From: Gammaproteobacteria bacterium
Lineage (GTDB): Bacteria; Pseudomonadota; Gammaproteobacteria; GRL18
NCBI GenBank assembly: GCA_026994225.1
Contig: JALWRI010000100.1
Coordinates: forward strand, 1-64,000
Length of the DNA stretch: 64,000 nt
Direction: 5' to 3'
Shown: positions 57,258 to 64,000 of the stretch, in pieces
Numbering within the stretch: the stretch's first letter is position 1
Layout of the letters: each line of letters opens with the position of its first letter
Made by a program: the position numbers and the translations under genes
The notes under the pieces: generated by a model
Database searches by the model: none
Told to the model about the DNA's origin: nothing
What the model saw: the letters and a program-made list of their open reading frames with translations, nothing else

Positions 57258-58028
57258 ATGCCACATTACACACAAGATTTACTCATACTTTTTATTGCAT
57301 CACTGACAGCTAATATACTTTCTGCTTTTGCTGGGGGAGGTGCAGGACTTATTCAATTACCCATACTGATATTTTCAGGTTTACCCTTTAATATTGCTTT
57401 AGCCACTCACAAGATAGCAAGTATTGCCTTAGGATTAGGAGCAAGTATCCGTTATTATAAAGAAAAACCGCTTATATTCCCCTTTGCCCTTTTTATTCTT
57501 GCCACTGGTTTACCTGGTGTTATGTCTGGTGCAGTAACTATCTTACGTATCCCTGAACAATATTCTACTCTTGCTTTAGGGATATTAACATTAAGTTTAG
57601 GTTTTTATTCTATCACCAAAAAATCATTAGGTACTCAAACAGAATATAAACATCGTACCTTATCAGGTTATATTATTGGTGGAATAGTGCTTTATATCAT
57701 CGGAGTATTAAATGGCTCTTTAACATCTGGAACAGGGCTTTTTGTTACCCTCTGGCTTGTCCGTTGGTTTGGTCTGGATTATCAATCAGCCATTTCCTAT
57801 ACCCTAATTTTAGTCGGATTATTTTGGAATGCTACCGGTGCTATCACATTAGGAATGTTAACCACTATTCGTTGGGATTGGCTACCTATACTCCTACTCG
57901 GATCACTCTTGGGCGGCTATATTGGCACCCACCTTGCGATAAAAAAAGGCAATTTTTGGATTAAACGGATTTTTGAAATAACTACTATTATAGTGGGTTT
58001 AAAACTTATTTGGCGTGTTATTGCCTAA
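57258..58028 (+). CDS. TauE/SafE-family permease
   Basis: Eight-helix membrane protein of the TauE/SafE (DUF81) family, which exports sulfoacetate, sulfite or similar anions. LTANILSAFAGGGAGLIQLPILIFSGLPFNIALATHKIASI in the first repeat and GYIIGGIVLYIIGVLNGSLTSGTGLFVTLWLV in the second are the family signatures. 256 residues. Divergent from the DUF4124-like gene; substrate not known, though the DsrE2 gene nearby makes sulfur compounds plausible. Confidence 0.88.
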   Translation: MPHYTQDLLILFIASLTANILSAFAGGGAGLIQLPILIFSGLPFNIALATHKIASIALGLGASIRYYKEKPLIFPFALFILATGLPGVMSGAVTILRIPEQYSTLALGILTLSLGFYSITKKSLGTQTEYKHRTLSGYIIGGIVLYIIGVLNGSLTSGTGLFVTLWLVRWFGLDYQSAISYTLILVGLFWNATGAITLGMLTTIRWDWLPILLLGSLLGGYIGTHLAIKKGNFWIKRIFEITTIIVGLKLIWRVIA

Positions 58029-58032
58029 GCCC

Positions 58033-59022
58033 TTATCCTCCTGTTACTGACATAACTCGAATCACTTTCTCAGGATTTTCTACAAATTCATGTTTAAAGG
58101 GTTTTAGGTTAATTGCTTCTAGTAATACTGCGGCCAAATCCTTATCACTTATCCCTGTACGCAATAAAGGACGCAATGCAACTTGATGTGCATCACCAAG
58201 ACATAAATATAAATTACCATCGACTGAAATGCGTACCCGATTACATGTTTCACAAAAATGTTGGGAAATAGGCGTAATAAACCCAATGTCGGTATTCGAT
58301 CCTGCAATTTTCAGATAATGAGCAGGCCCTCCTCCAGACATAATACTTGGCACTAAATCGAAGCGTTGTTGTAAATGTTGCCGAATAAGCTGCAAACTCA
58401 TATAATGATTGTTTTCTGCCTGTAAACCGCTATTTCCCATTGGCATCGTTTCAATAAAGCGCAAGGTGAAATCTTGCTCAATACAAAAATGCACCATATC
58501 TTCTACTTCATCATCATTAATGCCTTTCATTACCACCATATTAATTTTAATCGGAGATATATTCGCTTTCTTTGCTGCCATTAATCCTGCAAGCACTTTA
58601 TCTAATGAACCATTGGTTATTTTTTTAAAACGCTCTGGCTGTAAACTATCTAAACTGACATTAATCCGAGCAATACCACTTTTAGCCAACATTTTCGCAT
58701 ACTTGGATAATTGGCTGGCATTTGTGCTGAGTGAAATATCATCTAAACCAGAAATATTCGACAATCTACGTACTAAATCCACCACATTTTTACGTACTAA
58801 GGGTTCCCCCCCTGTTAAACGTAATCGCTTCACTCCTAGTTGAGCAAATACCCGTACTAATTGTTCAATTTCCTGGAAAGTCAACCATTGTTCAGGTTCC
58901 TGGAAATCATGAAATCCTTTAGGTATACAATAAAAACACCGAAAATCACACCTATCTGTTACGGATAAACGCAGATATTTAATTTGTCTTTGAAATTTGT
59001 CAATTAATTGTTTTTTATACAT
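58033..59022 (-). CDS. moaA: GTP 3',8-cyclase MoaA
   Basis: Radical-SAM enzyme for the first step of molybdenum cofactor synthesis. N-terminal 4Fe-4S cysteines Cys25, Cys29 and Cys32 in CDFRCFYC, GGEPLVRKNVV, and a C-terminal cluster in HFCETCNRVRISVDGNLYLCLGD. The last residues are GG, as needed for activity. 329 residues. Other moa genes are absent here. Ends five bases before the end of the convergent TauE gene. Confidence 0.96.
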   Translation of the reverse strand: MYKKQLIDKFQRQIKYLRLSVTDRCDFRCFYCIPKGFHDFQEPEQWLTFQEIEQLVRVFAQLGVKRLRLTGGEPLVRKNVVDLVRRLSNISGLDDISLSTNASQLSKYAKMLAKSGIARINVSLDSLQPERFKKITNGSLDKVLAGLMAAKKANISPIKINMVVMKGINDDEVEDMVHFCIEQDFTLRFIETMPMGNSGLQAENNHYMSLQLIRQHLQQRFDLVPSIMSGGGPAHYLKIAGSNTDIGFITPISQHFCETCNRVRISVDGNLYLCLGDAHQVALRPLLRTGISDKDLAAVLLEAINLKPFKHEFVENPEKVIRVMSVTGG

Positions 59023-59109
59023 CGCCTATTCATGCCATCTGTTGCCCACTATATATAGCTGCTACAACACAATATAGTTCTGAAAACCATAGTATTTTAT
59101 GCTAGTCAT

Positions 59110-59737
59110 TTAAATTGTTAGCAATTTTGGGAACACTACAATGCCCTCTATTTCCTTAGCAAACTTTTCAGTCGCATTGGAAACTACTTTTCTTAAAATT
59201 CCTGAACTTCCGTTGAGATCACTATTAATTGTTTTACCCGTAGAAGACTTAAATAAACCTCTCTTAACTCGTTTACCTAAATAAGTAGCTTGTTTCTCAA
59301 GTTTTTCATCCGCTAAATGATCAATTTTGGAAGTATAAGATTCTTCAGTTAAAATAACTTCTATACTTTCTATTTCAGCTTTATAAGTAATCATATCAAT
59401 AAACTGTTTAAATGGAATATTAACAAAGGTTTGATTATTTTTCTTACCAATATTTATGGCCTGTTTCCAATCTGGATTATGACCGATTACTATCTGGGAA
59501 ACACCATTCTCTTTAGCAACATCAATGACCTTTCGACTTGCTTTATGAAGATAGTCTTTCACTTTACAATTACGCTTTAAGGTCAGCTTCTCTATCTTAT
59601 TGGAGGTTCCTTTATTTCCAATACAAGACATCCATTCAGCTTTTCGTTTATTATAAAATTGATTAACTGACTTCAATGGCTTTCCATTGATCAAGTAAGT
59701 CTCACCATTAGAGATAAAAATACTTATTGCACCTGAT
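59110..59737 (-). pseudogene. tnpB: 5'-truncated tnpB (second lineage)
   Basis: C-terminal fragment of a TnpB-like RNA-guided nuclease. It begins with the RuvC-I-like [20 protein letters not shown] and continues GKPLKSVNQFYNKRKAEWMS, KASRKVIDVAKENGVSQIVIGHN, ESIEVILTEESYTSKIDHL (RuvC-II Glu) and INSDLNGSSGILRKVV (RuvC-III Asp). The wedge and recognition domains are absent. No Cys zinc finger is visible. The 5' end overlaps the final codons of the chemoreceptor gene in another frame, so either the fragment inserted there or it replaced the original downstream sequence. Not related in detail to the tnpB relic at 28.6 kb. Confidence 0.8.
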
Positions 59738-60818
59738 TTTGGATCATTTTTTCTAAACTATTTAATACCTCTATACTCGCTTGTTCCATTTTTTGCAAAG
59801 CACTGATACCTTGATCCCAATCTCCTGCATGATAAGCATCAATGGCCTCTTTAGCATTTTTATGCACAGCAAGATGTGGTGATTCCATTTCTTTATATCC
59901 AGGTAAATGAGAAAAACTCGATTTACCATCGCCTTCATAATACCATTTACCCAAACGACATTCCTGATGGTTAGAAAACTCATGAGAATGTTGTGTTGAA
60001 ATCCCCATAAAAATTTTATAAACATTAAATTTATAAACTAAATGATCAACCTTAGCTAACTCTATAAAACTCCGTAAAGCACTTTCCTCTATTACCTTTT
60101 CCATATCTTTTGAAAGAACCAGTAAATGCTGTATTTTTGCTACGGCATCCTCTCCTTGCTTTGCATATTGCACAGAATTAGTTTCTATTGTTGTAATGGT
60201 CGCTGCTGCGGCTTTAGTGCTTTCTTGAATAGTCCCTACCAAGGCATCAATTTCACTGGTTGCACTGGCAGCACGCCCTGCTAATCCACGTACTTCATCT
60301 GCTACTACTGCAAATCCACGTCCTTGTTCACCCGCTCTAGCTGCTTCAATAGCGGCATTTAATGCTAATAAATTAGTTTGATCAGAAATATCTTTGATTA
60401 AATTAACAAATTTTTCAATTTCTTCCGTACGTTGACTAAGCTCTGTCACGTTTTGCCCCGCACTGCCCGTATCATCCGACATATTACGTAAATTAGCGAC
60501 AATTTCATCTATTACTGCTCTATTCATTTGTGATACAGATGCTGCCTGCATTGCGGTTTCTTGCTCGAGTTTTAGCTTGTTTGCCATCGCCTCCAGGGAT
60601 TTTTGGGATTCATTAAAACTGACTGAAAAAGATTCCATACAATGAAACATGGATAAAATAGCATCATTCCAATGTTGTTTTGATGCTTGTTGTTGATCTT
60701 CTAATAATCGATATTTTTCCTGATATTCTTGTAACTGTTTTTCAAGTTGTTTATTTTTTTCTTGTTGAGTACGTAACTCATCTTCTAACAACAGATACTT
60801 ATTTTTTGAAATAAACAC
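59724..60818 (-). CDS. Soluble methyl-accepting chemoreceptor with CZB domain
   Basis: Cytoplasmic chemoreceptor with no membrane helix. N-terminal coiled coil (residues 10-45), signalling domain with the hairpin tip [39 protein letters not shown], and a C-terminal chemoreceptor zinc-binding (CZB) domain: the His in [17 protein letters not shown], Cys in [17 protein letters not shown], and His pair in [14 protein letters not shown] form a 3-His/1-Cys site. Domain order like TlpD of Helicobacter, which reports reactive oxygen or chlorine via the zinc-bound cysteine. GTG start at 60818 with AAGGAG six bases upstream. 364 residues. Confidence 0.92.
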   Translation of the reverse strand: MFISKNKYLLLEDELRTQQEKNKQLEKQLQEYQEKYRLLEDQQQASKQHWNDAILSMFHCMESFSVSFNESQKSLEAMANKLKLEQETAMQAASVSQMNRAVIDEIVANLRNMSDDTGSAGQNVTELSQRTEEIEKFVNLIKDISDQTNLLALNAAIEAARAGEQGRGFAVVADEVRGLAGRAASATSEIDALVGTIQESTKAAAATITTIETNSVQYAKQGEDAVAKIQHLLVLSKDMEKVIEESALRSFIELAKVDHLVYKFNVYKIFMGISTQHSHEFSNHQECRLGKWYYEGDGKSSFSHLPGYKEMESPHLAVHKNAKEAIDAYHAGDWDQGISALQKMEQASIEVLNSLEKMIQNQVQ

Positions 60819-60895
60819 TTACAACTCCTTAACATACTATAATCACTACACTAAAAAACAACCCCAATCAAAGCATAGCACCAAAAATACAATAT

Positions 60896-60930
60896 TCATC
60901 ATACGAAAACAATTTATCTTCGCATGATGA
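60896..60930 (-). terminator. Terminator-like hairpin after degQ
   Basis: 12-bp stem with one wobble pair (60896-60907 / 60919-60930), 11-base loop, followed on the minus strand by an AT-rich run ending TATTTTT. It separates the protease from the chemoreceptor gene. Confidence 0.6.
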
Positions 60931-60947
60931 TAACTTTCTTGTAAGTA

Positions 60948-62336
60948 TTATTCAATAATTAAATACAATGCTGAATTACCTCTACGAATGGTCAATAATA
61001 AACTTCTCCTATTATCTAATTTAAAACGTTTAATATCCGCCACTGATTTTACTTTATGTCGATTAATCGCTTGAATAACATCCCCTTTTCTTAATCCAGA
61101 ATAGGCTGCTGAAGAGCCACCTTTTATTGTGACAACTTCTATTCCAGAGATAATCCGTCCTCGATATTCTTGTGAATAATCTGATAATTTTGCTCCAGCT
61201 AATTGCACATGTAAATATTTACCGTCCACACTGCCATCAGCAGATACCAAGCTATCCCCATTGGTTAACATCGCTGTTAAGTGTTTTTTCTTCCCTTCAC
61301 GTAAAATAGTAATTTTAACTTTTTCTCCGACTCGTAACAAACCAATACGATTACGTATATCTCCTGCACTTCTTACTACTTTAGCATCAATTGCTATAAT
61401 CACATCGCCTGCTTGTACACCTGCTTTTTCAGCCGCTGATCCTGAAATCACTTGTACAACGACTCCACCTTGATAATCTTCTGCATTAAATGCTTTTGCC
61501 AGTTCCGGTGTTAAATCTTGTACATGCACACCTAATAAACCACGTTGTACCTCACCGTGTTCTACTAATTGATTCATAATCGCTATTGCCATATTACTTG
61601 GGATAGCAAAGCCAATACCTACATTGCCACCACTTTTAGATAAAATAGCAGTATTAATTCCAATTAATTCTCCCTTTAGGTTAAGCAATGCTCCCCCTGA
61701 ATTTCCTTGATTAATTGCCGCATCTGTTTGAATAAAGTCTTCATAACCTTCAATACCTAACCCACTTCTCCCTAATGCACTCACAATACCTGAGGTAACA
61801 GTTTGCCCTAAGGTAAAAGGATTACCTATTGCTACAACAAAATCGCCCACTTCCAGTTTATCCGAATCGGCCAGGGGTATTGCTGTCAGATTTTTAGCTT
61901 TAATTTGGATTACGGCTACATCTACTTGTGGATCACGTCCAATTAACTGTGCCTCATATTGATTACCATCTAATAAGTGCACCATAATTTTGTCTGCATG
62001 ATCTATGACATGATTATTTGTCAATATATACCCTTTTTTGGCATCGACAATAACTCCTGAACCTAATCCCATAGGAGTATTTTTTTTAGGTTGTGGATAA
62101 GTTGGCTGATCAAAGAAAAAGCGAAAAAACGGATCATTAAATAAGGAATTTTGTTTACTACGCACGCTACCATAAGTGGCAATATTAACGACTCCTGGGC
62201 GTACTTTTTTTATCATCGGTGCTAAACTTGGTACTTTATCACCCTGGCTATCAAAAAAGGGGATACCTGCTATCGCCCAGTTACTGATTAACAAGAATAC
62301 CACTATGATACTAACCGTTAATTTTTTATACTGCAT
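60948..62336 (-). CDS. Periplasmic serine protease DegP/DegQ family
   Basis: Protein quality-control protease of the HtrA family. Signal peptide KKLTVSIIVVFLLISNWAIAG, catalytic triad His109 (LTNNHVID), Asp139 (DVAVI) and Ser213 (NQGNSGGAL), then two PDZ domains (from GLLGVHVQDLTPELAKAF, and from the region after SGIEVVTIKGGSSAAYSGLRKGDVI). 462 residues from the ATG at 62336, which has GAGG eight bases upstream. Whether it is DegP- or DegQ-like cannot be decided by eye. Confidence 0.94.
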   Translation of the reverse strand: MQYKKLTVSIIVVFLLISNWAIAGIPFFDSQGDKVPSLAPMIKKVRPGVVNIATYGSVRSKQNSLFNDPFFRFFFDQPTYPQPKKNTPMGLGSGVIVDAKKGYILTNNHVIDHADKIMVHLLDGNQYEAQLIGRDPQVDVAVIQIKAKNLTAIPLADSDKLEVGDFVVAIGNPFTLGQTVTSGIVSALGRSGLGIEGYEDFIQTDAAINQGNSGGALLNLKGELIGINTAILSKSGGNVGIGFAIPSNMAIAIMNQLVEHGEVQRGLLGVHVQDLTPELAKAFNAEDYQGGVVVQVISGSAAEKAGVQAGDVIIAIDAKVVRSAGDIRNRIGLLRVGEKVKITILREGKKKHLTAMLTNGDSLVSADGSVDGKYLHVQLAGAKLSDYSQEYRGRIISGIEVVTIKGGSSAAYSGLRKGDVIQAINRHKVKSVADIKRFKLDNRRSLLLTIRRGNSALYLIIE

Positions 62337-62429
62337 ACCTATTTCCTCTATCCTACTTATTATAAACAATGAATATCAACCACAATATTGTGGTAATAAT
62401 AACAATAAACAAGTCACAATCTTGAATAC

Positions 62430-62465
62430 TGTGAACTACTCGCCCCCTAAAGGGGCGAGCTTCTA
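62430..62465 (-). repeat. Orphan IS200/IS605-type end hairpin
   Basis: Perfect 8-bp stem CTCGCCCC / GGGGCGAG (62439-62446 / 62452-62459), 5-base CTAAA loop, flanked by GTGAACTA and CTTC exactly as at 28523-28552. Between cbpA and degQ with no transposase. Similarity seems to extend through TACTCTTTT motifs to about 62510 on the minus strand. Confidence 0.7.
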
Positions 62466-62517
62466 TTCAAAATTGGGGATTAGAGGAAAAAGAGTAGCCT
62501 AAAGTTCCCTGATCTGC

Positions 62518-63432
62518 TTAATAATACATCTCTTTACGTGGATTAAAGCCTGTTATTTGCGCTAATTTCATATACAGCTCTTTCACTTCTTGGCTATCAG
62601 CAGGAGGCGTTTGAATATATAAAGTGATAAATTGATTACCTGGTTCTTTACCGGGTAAACCCCTATTGCGTAAACGTAATTTTTTTCCTGAACTGGTATT
62701 TTCAGGAATACGAATATCAATGGTACCATTTAGAGTTGGTACAGATAAAACAGTACCCATAGCCGCTTCCCACGGGCTAAGAGGAATATCTAAATGAATG
62801 TCTTTTCCTGTAACCTGAAATAATTTATGCTCTTGAAAACACACTTCTAAAAATAAATCTCCTTTCCCCCCCGGCCCTGGTTTTCCTTGCCCTGTTAAAC
62901 GAATTTTTTGTCCTTCTGTAATGCCTTTTGGAATTTTTACCTTTAGCTGACGTTTATCATTCCCAGGTAAGCTTACCATACGTTCTACACCATGATAGGC
63001 ATCTTCTAGTGAAATATGTACTTGTACTTGTAAATCGCTGCCTTTTGCTTGACTACGAGTGTAATTATTCGCTGTTTTAAACTTATAAGTACTTGTTGCA
63101 GTATTTGCCCCTACATTATTACGAGCTCGTTGAAAAAAACTTTCAAATAAATCACTAAAATTTGCATTCCCTTTTCCTTGCCATCCAGGTGGGGGGGAAA
63201 ATGATTGACCATCTCGCCAACTATTTCCTAGTTGATCATATTGCGCTCGTTTTTTATCATCTTTTAATACCTCATAGGCTTCATTAATTTCCTTAAATTT
63301 TTCTTCTGCATTCGCATCTTTACTGACATCAGGATGATATTTCCGTGCTAAACGGCGAAAACTCTTTTTTATATCCGCTTTATCTGTATTACGTTTTACA
63401 CCTAATATTTTGTAATAATCTTTATATTTCAT
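62518..63432 (-). CDS. cbpA: Curved-DNA-binding protein CbpA-type DnaJ homologue
   Basis: J-protein without zinc finger. J-domain KDYYKILGVKRNTDKADIKKSFRRLARKYHPDVSK (His-Pro-Asp present), Gly/Phe-rich linker (residues 70-110), two C-terminal beta domains ending in LRLRNRGLPGKEPGNQFITLYI. 304 residues, like CbpA. Overlaps the upstream CBS gene by 4 bases. Co-chaperone with DnaK; in E. coli also a nucleoid protein. Confidence 0.92.
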   Translation of the reverse strand: MKYKDYYKILGVKRNTDKADIKKSFRRLARKYHPDVSKDANAEEKFKEINEAYEVLKDDKKRAQYDQLGNSWRDGQSFSPPPGWQGKGNANFSDLFESFFQRARNNVGANTATSTYKFKTANNYTRSQAKGSDLQVQVHISLEDAYHGVERMVSLPGNDKRQLKVKIPKGITEGQKIRLTGQGKPGPGGKGDLFLEVCFQEHKLFQVTGKDIHLDIPLSPWEAAMGTVLSVPTLNGTIDIRIPENTSSGKKLRLRNRGLPGKEPGNQFITLYIQTPPADSQEVKELYMKLAQITGFNPRKEMYY

Positions 63433-63956
63433 TCGTCTAATTGCTTCTCTATTTGTGTGCGAGAAAAAATACCTCGAATACGATATCCTTCATTATCCTC
63501 TTCAATCACCAACATGTGTCTTCTATTTATATTATTGAGTGTACACAAAATATCTCCCACACAGGCTTTTTCTACTCCCTTCATAGTCAGTGCTTCAATA
63601 TCTTCTAATGGTGTCATAATATCAATGACACACATTTCACTGGGTGTAAGTTGTGTTTCTTGTAAAAATTGCTGGGTTTTTTTTCCGAGTATATCACGGG
63701 CTGTAATAAGCCCTATAACACAACATTGCAAGTCTACCACAAATAATAAGCTAATACCCTTTTGTATCATACGATGATTAGCAACATCTACACTCGCTTC
63801 GGGTAAAACAGTAATACTCGACACCTTACATAAGTCTGTCATTACCGTGATGGCAGATTGTTCTTTGGTAACCACTGGTAATTTTTGAGAAGGATAACAA
63901 AACCCCGTATTTTCAGGTAATGCTACAATATCAATATTTTTATAATTATCACCCAT
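63429..63956 (-). CDS. CBS-domain pair protein
   Basis: Two CBS motifs that typically bind adenosine nucleotides: CKVSSITVLPEASVDVANHRMIQKGISLLFVVDLQCCVIGLITARDIL and DIMTPLEDIEALTMKGVEKACVGDILCTLNNINRRHMLVIEED followed by IRGIFSRTQIEKQL. 176 residues with no other domain. ATG at 63956 has AGGG eight bases upstream; a TTG one codon before is less likely. Four-base overlap with cbpA implies joint regulation. Stand-alone CBS proteins sense energy charge for partner proteins. Confidence 0.88.
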   Translation of the reverse strand: MGDNYKNIDIVALPENTGFCYPSQKLPVVTKEQSAITVMTDLCKVSSITVLPEASVDVANHRMIQKGISLLFVVDLQCCVIGLITARDILGKKTQQFLQETQLTPSEMCVIDIMTPLEDIEALTMKGVEKACVGDILCTLNNINRRHMLVIEEDNEGYRIRGIFSRTQIEKQLDE

Positions 63957-64000
63957 CAAAGTTTCCCTGCATGAATAAGTGTTCCTATACCTGAATCGGT

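Noticed and set aside
59023-59109. Molybdenum-cofactor riboswitch before moaA
   Set aside because: The space upstream is too short and shows no paired elements of the Moco RNA; a tnpB relic starts right after.

Overview
The window is a stretch of an AT-rich gammaproteobacterial chromosome. Evidence for this is the gene order rather than any one gene: glnE-ilvE-waaF-waaC-waaG-waaP followed by kinase-like and carbamoyltransferase genes matches the Pseudomonas-type LPS core locus. Likewise petABC-sspA-sspB, pilB-pilC-pilD-coaE-zapD and mnmG-rsmG-parA-parB-atpIBEFHAGDC-glmU are classic gammaproteobacterial neighbourhoods. The cell has an outer membrane with heptose-containing LPS, a cytochrome bc1 complex (aerobic or nitrate-type respiration), type IV pili and a cytoplasmic chemoreceptor. 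A DsrE2-type protein fits a sulfur oxidiser or a related methanotroph-like lineage, but the genus cannot be fixed from the sequence alone. No rRNA, tRNA or CRISPR array was seen.

Layout. 1-3.4 kb: the 3' part of a type I restriction gene (hsdR) running directly into an ISL3-family transposase; this block is visibly richer in G+C than the rest and looks acquired. 3.6-7.3 kb: sspB, sspA and petCBA (minus strand). 7.6-10.8 kb: a Nif3-like gene, an ABC-exporter relic, and a small histidine kinase next to a receiver-TPR response regulator. 11.0-15.0 kb (plus): DUF1015, a tandem-FHA protein and recJ. 15.0-26.4 kb (minus): a nearly gapless operon glnE-ilvE-zinc ribbon-waaF-waaC-waaG-waaP-double kinase-carbamoyltransferase. 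26.6-28.5 kb: folA-glutaredoxin convergent with thyA. 28.5-30.0 kb: a decayed IS200/IS605 element. 30.2-35.5 kb (plus): pilBCD-coaE-zapD. 35.5-48.7 kb (minus): the complete ATP synthase operon, glmU, parAB, rsmG and mnmG. 49.0-64.0 kb: a mosaic with MoxR-DUF58, ComEA-like, apaH, TetR/DsrE2, lgt, a DUF3530-like hydrolase, CopD-like and TauE-like membrane proteins, moaA, a second tnpB relic, a CZB chemoreceptor, a DegP/Q protease, and a CbpA-CBS pair.

The least expected items are outside the protein genes. A textbook sigma-70 promoter (TTGACA, 17-base spacer, TATAAT) drives an approximately 80-base transcript that ends in a 12-bp terminator hairpin at 50858-50972. It carries an unpaired anti-Shine-Dalgarno tract and is a strong candidate for an undescribed small RNA. 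Three hairpins of one design (8-bp arms or close to it, TTTA/TAAA-type loop) mark the right end of the IS200/IS605 element and two orphan sites at 51.45 and 62.44 kb with no transposon genes. Other second-look items are the fused double kinase next to the carbamoyltransferase in the LPS operon, the hsdR/transposase junction that leaves no room for an IS left end, and a 145-base gap with an inverted repeat between atpH and atpA.

Start codons were chosen by Shine-Dalgarno (SD) spacing and family length. All homology calls are from recognising motifs by eye; no database search was run.
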